Positions 16,950 through 25,832 of a stretch of 64,000 nt of DNA are shown here, in pieces. Position numbers and translations under genes: made by a program. The stretch lies in assembly GCA_017521425.1 (NCBI GenBank), contig JAFXCQ010000016.1, positions 62,001 to 126,000 on the forward strand, written 5' to 3'. Under the pieces are notes generated by a model. That model was not told the DNA's origin and ran no database searches. It saw nothing but the letters and a program-made list of their open reading frames with translations. This DNA comes from Clostridia bacterium (lineage in GTDB: Bacteria > Bacillota > Clostridia > Oscillospirales > Acutalibacteraceae). The number at the start of each line of letters is the position of its first letter. Within the stretch, counting starts at the first letter, position 1.

Positions 16950-17465
16950 ATGGATATATCCTTTTTAGTGAAAAAAGCAAAAGACCGTGATATAACTGCA
17001 TTTTCAGAATTGTATTCTTTTTATAGTGAAGATATGTATCGTTTTGCACTTTATATGCTTAACTCTAAAGAAGACGCTGAAGATGCGGTGCAAGAAACAG
17101 TTATAACTGCATTTAAACAATTAAGTAATTTAAGGGACGATTCGCTTTTTAAATCGTGGCTTTTTAAAATACTCTCTAATCAATGTAAAAGCCAGCTTAA
17201 AAAGAATAAGAAAAATCCTGATTTATTACCCGAAGATGATTACATATTTTTAATCGAAGATGAAAGTGTGAGTAGTGAATTTACAAGTATTGAGCTTGTA
17301 GAAGCACTAAAATCACTTACGCCACCGGACGGGCAAATTGTTTTACTCTCTATAATCGGCGGTTTTAGAAGCGATGAGCTTTCAAAGATTTACAATCTTT
17401 CTCCGTCAACAATCCGTTCAAAGCAAAAAAGAGCACTTGAAAAATTAAGAAAGGTATTAGGGTGA
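16950..17465 (+). CDS. ECF-type RNA polymerase sigma factor
   Basis: The start is ATG 16950, with AAAGGGG 10 bp upstream; the GTG at 16941 abuts that site. The product is 171 aa. Region 2 (residues about 20-85) has FSELYSFYSEDMYRFALYML and the signature EDAEDAVQETVITAFKQL. Region 4 (about 115-168) ends SDELSKIYNLSPSTIRSKQKRALEKLRK, a typical promoter-recognition helix-turn-helix. No region 3 or extra domains are present, so it is an extracytoplasmic-function sigma factor. It is 4 bp from the membrane beta-propeller gene, the usual position for a cognate anti-sigma factor. An ECF-like promoter upstream suggests autoregulation. Confidence 0.9.
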   Translation: MDISFLVKKAKDRDITAFSELYSFYSEDMYRFALYMLNSKEDAEDAVQETVITAFKQLSNLRDDSLFKSWLFKILSNQCKSQLKKNKKNPDLLPEDDYIFLIEDESVSSEFTSIELVEALKSLTPPDGQIVLLSIIGGFRSDELSKIYNLSPSTIRSKQKRALEKLRKVLG

Positions 17466-17469
17466 GTTT

Positions 17470-19917
17470 ATGAAAAATGAAGATATGAACTTAAATGAAA
17501 TTAACACCGAAGAAGTTTTAAGTGAACAGGAACTTTCAGAATTAAACGAGACTCTTAAAAATAATGAAAATATAGAGTTACCCGAAAAATTAAGTAAAGA
17601 TAACATTAAAGATTTGCTTAAAAAAGAGGTAAATAAATTAGAAATTCTTGAAAAAGAAACAGAAAAATTAAAAAGCGAAAATAAAAATCTTTTCAGAAAA
17701 ATGATAGCAGTTGCGGCGGTTTTTGCAATTGTTGTTACAAGTGTATTTGTTGCAAAACCGTGGCAATATATAAATGTAAAAGAAGAGCAAATTGCTGATA
17801 ACGATAGCAAGCAGAATGTTGTGGTACAAGACTATTCTGAAATTGAAACTTTATTTGTGAATTACCAGAAAAACTATCAGAAAATGCAGAAGTTAAACTA
17901 TGCAATAGATATGTTCGGTTCAATTGGTGCTACTAAAGAAGAAGCGGTTTGGGATTATGATGCTATGCCTGAAGGTAGTATGAACACTGGTGCAGCACCC
18001 GAGTATGGTACAGGATTTCAAGAACTGACAGATGATTCTGTACTTAAAGAAGAATTTACAAGCAACTCTGCAACACGAGAAGAACATGGTGAAACCAACG
18101 AGCAGGTAAAAGGTGTAAACGAAGCTGATATTATTAAAAATGATGGTAAATTTCTTTATGTTGTGCCTTCACAAAAATCTTTCTGGGAGTATAAAAACTT
18201 TTTAGATTATAAATATAAGTACAATGAAAAACTCGAAGCAACAACAGGTGTTGCGGGAGAAGACAGTATATATATTACATCAGGCTATGACCCGAATGAA
18301 GAACTTTATAAAAATATGACAGAAGAAGATTTTATAAATAAAATTTTCATTGTCGAAACAGGTAAAAATGGTTCTTTGACAGAAAATAGTGCTATTCAGA
18401 TTGGTAAACATGAAAACGAAAAAATTGAATATTCAGAAGTAAAAGAAATTTTTGTTGATAACGAAAGACTTATTGCAATTGTTGACTGCTATTCTTACTA
18501 TGGTGAAGAAGACAGGGAAGAAACAGAAAATAAATCAGTATATCGTTATAGCAATTATAAAATGATTACCTGTGCTGTTTCTTACAATATAAGCAATAAA
18601 GAAAAACCGGTTGAAGAATGGCGTGTTTATCAGGATGGCGATTATCTTTCTGCAAGAAAAATAGGTAACAAAGTAGTGCTTATTTCTAACTACAATGTTC
18701 CACTATATTTTGATAATATAAAAATTACAGATTACTGTATTCCTGAAGTTTATTATGGTAACGAAGGTTGCAGAATTCCGTCAGATGATATTTGCGTGAT
18801 GGGTGAAGTAAAAGACAGCTCTTATGTAGTTGTTTCTACGCTTGATGCAACAAATCATAAAGAAACATTTAACTCGACCGCAGTTTTAGGTGGTGGCGAA
18901 AATGTTTACTGCACACAAAATAATCTTTATGTGACAAGTGGCAGATTTGAAGAAACAATTTCTTCAAAAGACGGAGCAGTGGCAGAAATTTTTATGATTG
19001 ACGACTCTGCACTTTACTCAACCGAAATTTTAAAATTTGATATTTCAGGTGACAAAATCAAGTATAAAACAAAAGGCAAAGTACCGGGTACTGCCCTTAA
19101 TCAATTCAGTGTTGATGAATATAACGGATATTTAAGAATTGCTACAACTAACGGCAATTTCCAGAATGCAAAAAACAACCTTTATGTGCTTGACAATGAT
19201 ATGGTAATTGTCGGTATGATTGAAGGTCTTGCAAAGGGTGAAACAATTAAATCTGTTCGTTTTATGGGTGATACAGGTTACGTTGTAACATTTGAGCAGA
19301 CAGACCCACTCTTTGTAATTGACCTCACAAATCCTGAAAAGCCTGAGGTTTTAGGCGAACTTAAAATACCTGGATTTTCAAATTATCTTCATCCTGTTAC
19401 AGAAAATTATCTTTTAGGTATTGGTGTTAATGGTGACGACAATGGTGCTAAAAACGGAATGAAAGTCTCTCTCTTTGATGTGAGTGATAAGAAAAATCCG
19501 AAAGAGGTTGCAAAATTTGAGGTGCAACCACAGGAAAACAGCGATAATCTCTGGGGATATTTAGATTGTTCTGCATTTTATGACCACAAGGCAGTTTGCT
19601 GGGATTCTAAAAATCTTACAATGTACATTCCATACAGAGTGACTACAGAGTATATGCACACAGAAGATAACAGTTATCGTTCAGAGTTTTATAAAACTGA
19701 TAATGTTATTGCTTTACAGGTAAATACAACAACAGGTGAACTTAAAAAGCTCAATAATTATGTTGTAGAAAAAAGTGATGATTATGGATATTATAAGCCA
19801 GTAAACAGAGTGACTTATATTGGTGACACAATTTACAGTTATTCACAGGATGGTAGTGAAATTTGTTCATTTAACAAGGCGAGTGCAGAGAAACTCAACA
19901 CAATTACTTTGAACTGA
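17470..19917 (+). CDS. Membrane-anchored beta-propeller protein, probable anti-sigma partner
   Basis: This 815-aa protein has three parts. Residues 1-77 are acidic, charged and partly coiled-coil (LKKEVNKLEILEKETEKLKS) and should be cytoplasmic. Residues 78-95 are a single hydrophobic helix. The large C-terminal part outside the membrane starts with NEQVKGVNEADIIKNDG near residue 215, the hallmark of the secreted beta-propeller family (PF09826). WRVYQDGDYLSARKIGNKVVLIS and LYVLDNDMVIVGMIEGL are propeller-blade-like. In Firmicutes such proteins often follow ECF sigma genes. Here the start is 4 bp after the sigma stop, implying translational coupling. No zinc anti-sigma (HxxxCxxC) motif is seen, so sigma binding by the N-terminal segment is inferred from position. 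Confidence 0.78.
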   Translation: MKNEDMNLNEINTEEVLSEQELSELNETLKNNENIELPEKLSKDNIKDLLKKEVNKLEILEKETEKLKSENKNLFRKMIAVAAVFAIVVTSVFVAKPWQYINVKEEQIADNDSKQNVVVQDYSEIETLFVNYQKNYQKMQKLNYAIDMFGSIGATKEEAVWDYDAMPEGSMNTGAAPEYGTGFQELTDDSVLKEEFTSNSATREEHGETNEQVKGVNEADIIKNDGKFLYVVPSQKSFWEYKNFLDYKYKYNEKLEATTGVAGEDSIYITSGYDPNEELYKNMTEEDFINKIFIVETGKNGSLTENSAIQIGKHENEKIEYSEVKEIFVDNERLIAIVDCYSYYGEEDREETENKSVYRYSNYKMITCAVSYNISNKEKPVEEWRVYQDGDYLSARKIGNKVVLISNYNVPLYFDNIKITDYCIPEVYYGNEGCRIPSDDICVMGEVKDSSYVVVSTLDATNHKETFNSTAVLGGGENVYCTQNNLYVTSGRFEETISSKDGAVAEIFMIDDSALYSTEILKFDISGDKIKYKTKGKVPGTALNQFSVDEYNGYLRIATTNGNFQNAKNNLYVLDNDMVIVGMIEGLAKGETIKSVRFMGDTGYVVTFEQTDPLFVIDLTNPEKPEVLGELKIPGFSNYLHPVTENYLLGIGVNGDDNGAKNGMKVSLFDVSDKKNPKEVAKFEVQPQENSDNLWGYLDCSAFYDHKAVCWDSKNLTMYIPYRVTTEYMHTEDNSYRSEFYKTDNVIALQVNTTTGELKKLNNYVVEKSDDYGYYKPVNRVTYIGDTIYSYSQDGSEICSFNKASAEKLNTITLN

Positions 19918-19923
19918 CGGATA

Positions 19924-19961
19924 AAAAAGAGGATGTTACGAATAGTGACATTCTCTTTTTG
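19924..19961 (+). terminator. Intrinsic terminator of the sigma/beta-propeller operon
   Basis: The imperfect stem AAAAAGAGGATGTTAC with GTGACATTCTCTTTTT lies 6 bp after the stop and ends in a T-run. Confidence 0.85.
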
Positions 19962-19974
19962 TGTAATCTGCGTA

Positions 19975-20003
19975 TTGTATATTGAAATCCAAAGTGATAT
20001 AAT
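19975..20003 (+). promoter_or_regulatory. Promoter for the 1288-aa FN3 protein
   Basis: TTGTAT (19975-19980) and perfect TATAAT (19998-20003) are spaced 17 bp, 65 bp before the start codon. Confidence 0.55.
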
Positions 20004-20068
20004 ACCGAATGTGGTAGTATGTGTGAATAAGTACATTCATTAAAATATTGTTTAAAGGAGAAAAAGAA

Positions 20069-23000
20069 ATGAAAAAAGTATTATCACTTTTATTGGCAAT
20101 TGTTTTTGTGTTTGCGGCATTTCCTGTTACATTTGCATCTGCGGCAGATGTTATTGAAATCAGTGATGCGGCACAATTAGCATCAATTGGTACTAATGAT
20201 AACTATCCACTTTCAGGTAGTTACAAACTTACAAAAAGTATCAACTTAAGCGGTTATGACAGTTGGACACCAATTGGTCAGTCAAGCGCCTTTTCGGGTA
20301 CATTTGAAGGTAATGGTAAAACAATTTCGGGCTTGAAAGTTAACACAAGTGGTACTTATGCGGGACTTTTCGGTCAGGTTACAGGTACTATTAAAAACCT
20401 TACAGTTACAGGTAGTGTTACATTAAATAACACTTCAAGCAGTGCAACAAGCGTTTATGCGGGTATCTTAGCGGGTAATGTAAGCGGTTGGTTTGCTACA
20501 ATTGACAGTTGTTCAACATCTGGTGAGGTTTCTGCTACACTTAATTGTACAGCTTCATGGGGTATTGGCTCTGCAAATGTGTATGCAGGTGGTGTTATTG
20601 GTAATAGCAACTCATGGATTGCTATGGAGGTGCTTTCTCACAAATCGGGCACAGTAACTGCTTCCTATTCAGGCAGTAAGGTGAGCGGTAATACTTATGC
20701 TGGTGGTATTGTTGGTAAAACATCGGCAGGACTTGTTGACTGCTACAACAAAGCAGATATAACTTCATCAACATCTAAAGGCTCATCTTATGCCGGTGGT
20801 CTTGCAGGTCAGTGTGCTTCAACAGAAACATCTTATAACACAGGTACAATTACTGCAGGTACATACGCAGGCGGTATTGCAGGTTATACATCAGGTTCTT
20901 CTAAAAACTGCTACTATTTAAGTGGTAGTGCTTCACAAGGCTTCGGCGGTAGCAGTAGTAGTTCAACACCTACTGCAACAAGTAAAAAATCTACAGAAAT
21001 GTGGAATAAAAATTTATCTGGCTTTAACTTTGATGATGTCTGGGAAAGCTCTCTTGTCTCAGCACCAAATCATTATTCAAAAAATGAAATCATTACTGGC
21101 AGTGTAGCTGTTTTGGGTTCTTTCCAGGTAGGTGAAAAGCTTACTGCAGATATGAGCAAGGTTACACCAACCTCTGCTTATGATGGTCTTATTAAATACG
21201 TAAAATACCAATGGGAATCCGGTACAAAAGATAGCGAAGGCAATATTACATATGAAAAAATAAGCGGTGCAACAAGCAACACTTATACAATTGCTGCTTC
21301 TGATATGGGTAAATATATCCGCCTTGTAGTTCGTGGCAGATATACTTATGGTGGTAAACTCGAAAGTAAAGAATCTTTAGTTACAGCAGCAGTTCCAAAG
21401 AATGTTAAAGTAGAGAATACTGATAATGGTATTAAAGTTACCTGGGATAAAATTTCAGGTGCTTCACAATACACAATTTACAGAAGTACATATTCCGAAG
21501 GTTTTATGGGATTCGGTGCAGGTTACAACTCATATACTTCAATAGGTAATTCTACAACAAATAGCTATACGGATTCATCTGTTACAAATAACACAAAATA
21601 TAAATATAAAGTTTCTGTTACTATGAGTGGTACAGAAAGTGACAAGTCACAGGAGTCAGCAGAAATTACTGCATCACTTCCATGTCAGCATAGCTGGGAT
21701 AGTGGTAAAGAAACAACAAAAGCAAAATGTGAAACAGCAGGTGTTAAAACCTACACTTGTTCTCTTTGCGGTACAACAAGAACAGAAACAATCCCTGCTT
21801 TAGGTCATAGCTATAACAATGGTACAGTTACTAAAAAAGCGACCTGTGAGGAAGCAGGTACAAAGACTTTCACTTGTTCAACATGTTGGAATTCTAAAAC
21901 AGAAACTATTCCGGCATTGGGTCACAGTTATGGTACTGCAACAGTAACAAAGGCTGCAACCTGTGAAGAAGCAGGTGAAAAAACATCTACCTGTGCAAAC
22001 TGTGGTGACAAAAAGACACAGACTATTCCTGCAACAGGGCATACATTTGATGCAACTAATGTAATTAAAAATCCTACATGTACAGAGCCGGGTCTTAAAA
22101 GAGGTACTTGTAAGACTTGCGGACAATATAAAGAAGAAAAACCTGCCGCTTTAGGTCATGCTTTTTCAAGTAGTTTTACAGTAGATAAAGAAGCAACTTA
22201 TGAATCAGAGGGCGAAAAATCAAGACATTGTTCAAGATGTGACGCAAGAACAGATGTAACAGTAATTCCGAAGTTAATAAAAATAACAGAGCCTGTTCAT
22301 AAAGAGCAGAGAACAAAAGCTGGTGTTACAATTACATGGGAAAAGGTTGCAAATGCAACTGGTTACAATGTTTATAAAGCAACAAAGTCTTCAAGCGGTG
22401 TATGGTCAGCATGGTCAAAGATTAAAGCGTTGAATTCAACTACATTAACTTATACCGATACTTATGTAGAGTCAGGTAAGAGTTACAGATATGCCGTTTC
22501 GGCAACTGCAAATGGTGAAGAAACAACATACAGCTCAAACAGAGAAATTATTTACCTTGCAGAGCCTGTAATCAAAACTACAGAAATAGTATCTAAAGGT
22601 ATCAAATTTACGTGGAGTCAGGTAAGCGGTGTTGAAGGTTACATTGTTTATAAACTTGTTGATGGTGAATATCAGCAAGTGGCAGTTCAGGCTCCTTCAA
22701 ATACAACATATATCGACCAGAAAGCAGTAAATGGTCAGACATATTACTACGCGGTAGCATCTATGGACTATATAGGTAATCCGGGTTCACTTAACAAATT
22801 TTCTGTTAAGTATGATGTTCCTGTAGTTAAAGACCTTGCAACTCCTGTTGTAAAAACAAGTAATACTGCAAAAGGTATTAAACTTACCTGGGAAAAGGTA
22901 GAAAATGCAAATAGTTATATTGTTTACAAGAGAACATATAACGAAAGCACTAAAAAATATTCAGGTTGGACTGTTCTTAATAGTTCTTTTACAGGTACAA

Positions 23001-23935
23001 CCTATACAGATACAAAGGTAAAACTTAATGTAATTTACAGCTACACAGTAAAAGCTGTTAATGGTAATGTAAAGAGTGCATATAAAGCAACAACAGGTTT
23101 AAGATATAAGGTTACTCCTACTGTAACAGTTGCTAATGCTTCAAACGGTGTTAAAGTCAACTGGACTACTATTGCAAATGTAGATGGCTATATAGTTTAC
23201 TCTTCAACCTACAATACAAGCACTAAAAAGTGGTCAAGCTGGAAAAACCGCGGAACAGCATCTGCAAGTAAAACTTCCTGGACTGACAAAAATGTAAAGA
23301 GTGGTACATATTATAAGTACACAGTAAGGGGTGTTGAGGGTAGTTATAAAGGTCCTTATAACGCATCTGGCATTAAAACACTCTTCTTAAAACAACCTAC
23401 AGTTAAATTTGTGAATACAGCAACAGGTATTAAAATCAGTTGGAGTAAAACAGCAGGTGCTAAAAATTACACAGTTTACAGAGCAGAATATGTAAATGGT
23501 AAATGGTCAGGCTGGAAAAATGTAGGTACTTGCGGTAATAATGTTTTTGCTTGTGTAGATAAGGGTGTGGAAAGCGGTGTTAAATATCGCTACACAGTAA
23601 GAGCGGTAAACGGCAGTTACAGAAGTAGCTTCGTAACACCAAGTGGCTTAATGTTCCTTTCAATGCCAACTGTTTCAGTAGCAAAAAATTCAAGTGGAAT
23701 TAAAGTTGCTTTTGACAGAGTTGATGGTGCAACAAGCTATGCAGTTTATAGGTCTGAATATAATGCAAAAACAAAGAAGTGGTCAGGCTGGAAAAACATA
23801 GGCACTTCTAAATCTGCGATAACAGGTTATACAGATAAAACTGCAACAAGCGGTGTAACATATAAGTACACAGTTCGTGCAGTTAATGGCAATTCAAAGA
23901 GTGCTTATAAAGCAAGCAGCTCAATAAAAAGATAA
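20069..23935 (+). CDS. Giant secreted protein: GLUG-like region, CxxC repeats, seven FN3-like repeats
   Basis: The start is ATG 20069, with AAAGGAG 9 bp upstream. The product is 1288 aa with a signal peptide (KKVLSLLLAIVFVFAAF, cleavage near SAADV). Residues about 30-300 are Gly/Ser/Thr-rich repeats with YAGGxxG and GTIxNLTVTGSV, resembling GLUG motifs of surface proteins. One FN3-like repeat (about 440-530) precedes five roughly 40-residue Cys repeats (about 538-737; pattern KATC..AG.KT.TC..C....T.TIPALGH). Six more FN3-like repeats follow to the end, each with a GIKxxWxKxxxAxxYxVYxxxY core. No sortase signal, SLH domain or enzyme domain was recognised. It is probably a surface adhesin or scaffold. 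It shares FN3 repeat style with the protein at 4.6-7.7 kb. Confidence 0.78.
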   Translation: MKKVLSLLLAIVFVFAAFPVTFASAADVIEISDAAQLASIGTNDNYPLSGSYKLTKSINLSGYDSWTPIGQSSAFSGTFEGNGKTISGLKVNTSGTYAGLFGQVTGTIKNLTVTGSVTLNNTSSSATSVYAGILAGNVSGWFATIDSCSTSGEVSATLNCTASWGIGSANVYAGGVIGNSNSWIAMEVLSHKSGTVTASYSGSKVSGNTYAGGIVGKTSAGLVDCYNKADITSSTSKGSSYAGGLAGQCASTETSYNTGTITAGTYAGGIAGYTSGSSKNCYYLSGSASQGFGGSSSSSTPTATSKKSTEMWNKNLSGFNFDDVWESSLVSAPNHYSKNEIITGSVAVLGSFQVGEKLTADMSKVTPTSAYDGLIKYVKYQWESGTKDSEGNITYEKISGATSNTYTIAASDMGKYIRLVVRGRYTYGGKLESKESLVTAAVPKNVKVENTDNGIKVTWDKISGASQYTIYRSTYSEGFMGFGAGYNSYTSIGNSTTNSYTDSSVTNNTKYKYKVSVTMSGTESDKSQESAEITASLPCQHSWDSGKETTKAKCETAGVKTYTCSLCGTTRTETIPALGHSYNNGTVTKKATCEEAGTKTFTCSTCWNSKTETIPALGHSYGTATVTKAATCEEAGEKTSTCANCGDKKTQTIPATGHTFDATNVIKNPTCTEPGLKRGTCKTCGQYKEEKPAALGHAFSSSFTVDKEATYESEGEKSRHCSRCDARTDVTVIPKLIKITEPVHKEQRTKAGVTITWEKVANATGYNVYKATKSSSGVWSAWSKIKALNSTTLTYTDTYVESGKSYRYAVSATANGEETTYSSNREIIYLAEPVIKTTEIVSKGIKFTWSQVSGVEGYIVYKLVDGEYQQVAVQAPSNTTYIDQKAVNGQTYYYAVASMDYIGNPGSLNKFSVKYDVPVVKDLATPVVKTSNTAKGIKLTWEKVENANSYIVYKRTYNESTKKYSGWTVLNSSFTGTTYTDTKVKLNVIYSYTVKAVNGNVKSAYKATTGLRYKVTPTVTVANASNGVKVNWTTIANVDGYIVYSSTYNTSTKKWSSWKNRGTASASKTSWTDKNVKSGTYYKYTVRGVEGSYKGPYNASGIKTLFLKQPTVKFVNTATGIKISWSKTAGAKNYTVYRAEYVNGKWSGWKNVGTCGNNVFACVDKGVESGVKYRYTVRAVNGSYRSSFVTPSGLMFLSMPTVSVAKNSSGIKVAFDRVDGATSYAVYRSEYNAKTKKWSGWKNIGTSKSAITGYTDKTATSGVTYKYTVRAVNGNSKSAYKASSSIKR

Positions 23936-23940
23936 TATAG

Positions 23941-23969
23941 TTGCAAGTTGCAAGTATGCAAGTTGTAAG
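23941..23969. repeat. Heptamer array, TTGCAAG family
   Basis: Units TTGCAAG (23941-23947), TTGCAAG (23948-23954), TATGCAAG (23955-23962) and TTGTAAG (23963-23969). It starts 5 bp after the FN3 gene stop. Confidence 0.75.
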
Positions 23970-23980
23970 TGGATGGTAAA

Positions 23981-24026
23981 AAACTACACTCTTTCATTTG
24001 AAATTGAGAGAGTGTAGTTTCTTTTT
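23981..24026 (+). terminator. Terminator of the giant FN3 gene
   Basis: The stem AAACTACACTCT/AGAGTGTAGTTT (23981-24020) is followed by CTTTTTCT. It lies between two heptamer arrays. Confidence 0.85.
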
Positions 24027-24058
24027 CTAATTTCTGTTTCCTGCCCCCCTGCTTGCTG
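24023..24058. repeat. Heptamer array, CAGRRAN family (minus orientation)
   Basis: Read on the minus strand: CAGCAAG, CAGGGGGG (8 bp), CAGGAAA, CAGAAAT, TAGAAAA. It overlaps the T-rich tail of the terminator. Confidence 0.7.
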
Positions 24059-24096
24059 AAAAATAAAAATTAAACGAATTTTTTTACTAAAATCTC

Positions 24097-24125
24097 TTGA
24101 TACTTTTTGAATTTTCTGCGATAAT
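24097..24125 (+). promoter_or_regulatory. gltX-glnS promoter
   Basis: TTGATA (24097-24102) and GATAAT (24120-24125) are spaced 17 bp, about 42 bp before gltX. Confidence 0.5.
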
Positions 24126-24167
24126 AAGATGATATATTATTTTCTTTTATAATGAATGGAGTTTATT

Positions 24168-25820
24168 ATGAGCTACGATTGTAAAGCTTTGGCAAATCTT
24201 CTTTTTCCTGATGTAAAGGAAACAGTAGAAGATTTAGAAAAAAGATACCCTGAAAGAGATTTGAAAGAGGGTGCAAGAGTTACAAGATTTGCGCCAAGTC
24301 CAACAGGCTATCTTCATATTGGCGGTCTTTTCGGTGCACTTGTAGATGTGCTTACAGCAAGAGCAACAAATGGTGTTTCCTATCTTCGTATTGAGGACAC
24401 TGATAAAAAACGTGAAATTGAAGATGGTGTTTCAGCTATTATCAATGGTTTTGATTCTTTCGGCATTGGCTTTGATGAGGGAGTTACAGGCTTTAATGAA
24501 GAAAAAGGGGAGTACGGACCTTACACACAAAGTCAGCGTGCTGGTATTTATCATGTAGTTGCAAAGGCTTTAGTTGAACAAGGTCTTGCATATCCGTGCT
24601 TCTGTACTTCAGAAGAATTAACAGAACTTCGTGCGACACAAGAAAAAGATGGTGCGTTAATTACCGGTTACTTTGGTAAATATGCAAAATGCCGTGATTT
24701 GACTTTAGAACAAATCGAAGAAAATATTAAAGCGAATAAACCTTATGTGTTGCGCTTCCGTTCACAAGGTAGTGAAGATAAACGAATTATGTTTGAGGAT
24801 ATGATTCGTGGCAAAATTGAAATGCCCGAAAATGTGATTGATGAGGTTTTACTTAAATCAGACGGAATTCCTACTTATCACTTTGCCCACGCTTGTGATG
24901 ACCATTTTATGAGAACAACTCACGTAATAAGAGGTGAGGAGTGGATTTCATCTGTTCCTAAACATATTGCTCTTTTTAAAGCATGTGGTTTTAAAGTTCC
25001 TAAATATGCACACACACCACAGGTTATGAAAATAGATGAAGATGACGGTACAAAGCGTAAACTTTCAAAGCGTAAAGACCCTGAAGCGGCAGTAAGTTAT
25101 TTTGTTGAACAAGGTTTTCCTAAAGAAAGTCTTATTGAGTATCTTCTTACTTTACTTAACTCCAATTTTGAAGATTGGCGCAGAGCTAACCCTAAAGAAG
25201 ATGCATTCAGTTTTCCTTTTAATCTAAAAAAGATGAGTCCTTCGGGTTGTCTTTTTGATCTTGTTAAACTTAATGACGTAAGCAAAAACGTAATTTCTGT
25301 AATGAAAGCAGACGAGGTTTACAATCTTGTTTCAGCGTGGTCACAGAAGTACGATGAAGATTTTTATAAGGTGTTTACAAAAGATAAAGCATTTTCAACT
25401 GAAATGGTTAATATCGACCGTGAAAGCAATAAACCGAGAAAAGATATTGCAAAATGGTGTGAGGTTAAGGACTATTATTCATATATGTTTAATGAATATT
25501 ATGTTCCTGATTTTGACCTTCCTGAAAATATAAGTATGGAAGATGCAAAAGCGATACTTAATGAATATATTAAAGTGTTTGATGTTGATGATGATAAAGA
25601 TACATGGTTCAACAAAATCAAAGAACTTTGTTCACCATTAGGTTTTACACCAAATGTAAAAGAATATAAACAAAATCCTGAAAGCTTTAAAGGTCATGTT
25701 GGTGATGTTTCAACAGTTATCCGTTTAGCAGTAACAGGCAGAAAAAATACACCTGACCTTTACACAATAATGAAGCTTTTAGGTAAAGATGAAGTGACAA
25801 AAAGACTTAGCAACATTTAA
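24168..25820 (+). CDS. gltX: Glutamate--tRNA ligase
   Basis: The start is ATG 24168, with ATGGAG (24156-24161) as ribosome site; the ATG at 24156 is part of that site. The product is 550 aa. The class I synthetase HIGH motif appears as APSPTGYLHIGGLFGAL near residue 44 and the KMSKS motif as KRKLSKRKDP near residue 305, with YLRIEDTDKKREIEDGV between, as in GluRS. It charges tRNA-Glu for protein synthesis. At 550 aa it is longer than the usual 465-490 aa, with the extra length mostly in the anticodon-binding half. It is followed 12 bp later by glnS, so the organism can charge tRNA-Gln directly and GltX is probably the discriminating type. Confidence 0.95.
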   Translation: MSYDCKALANLLFPDVKETVEDLEKRYPERDLKEGARVTRFAPSPTGYLHIGGLFGALVDVLTARATNGVSYLRIEDTDKKREIEDGVSAIINGFDSFGIGFDEGVTGFNEEKGEYGPYTQSQRAGIYHVVAKALVEQGLAYPCFCTSEELTELRATQEKDGALITGYFGKYAKCRDLTLEQIEENIKANKPYVLRFRSQGSEDKRIMFEDMIRGKIEMPENVIDEVLLKSDGIPTYHFAHACDDHFMRTTHVIRGEEWISSVPKHIALFKACGFKVPKYAHTPQVMKIDEDDGTKRKLSKRKDPEAAVSYFVEQGFPKESLIEYLLTLLNSNFEDWRRANPKEDAFSFPFNLKKMSPSGCLFDLVKLNDVSKNVISVMKADEVYNLVSAWSQKYDEDFYKVFTKDKAFSTEMVNIDRESNKPRKDIAKWCEVKDYYSYMFNEYYVPDFDLPENISMEDAKAILNEYIKVFDVDDDKDTWFNKIKELCSPLGFTPNVKEYKQNPESFKGHVGDVSTVIRLAVTGRKNTPDLYTIMKLLGKDEVTKRLSNI

Positions 25821-25832
25821 GGAGTGTCAGAT

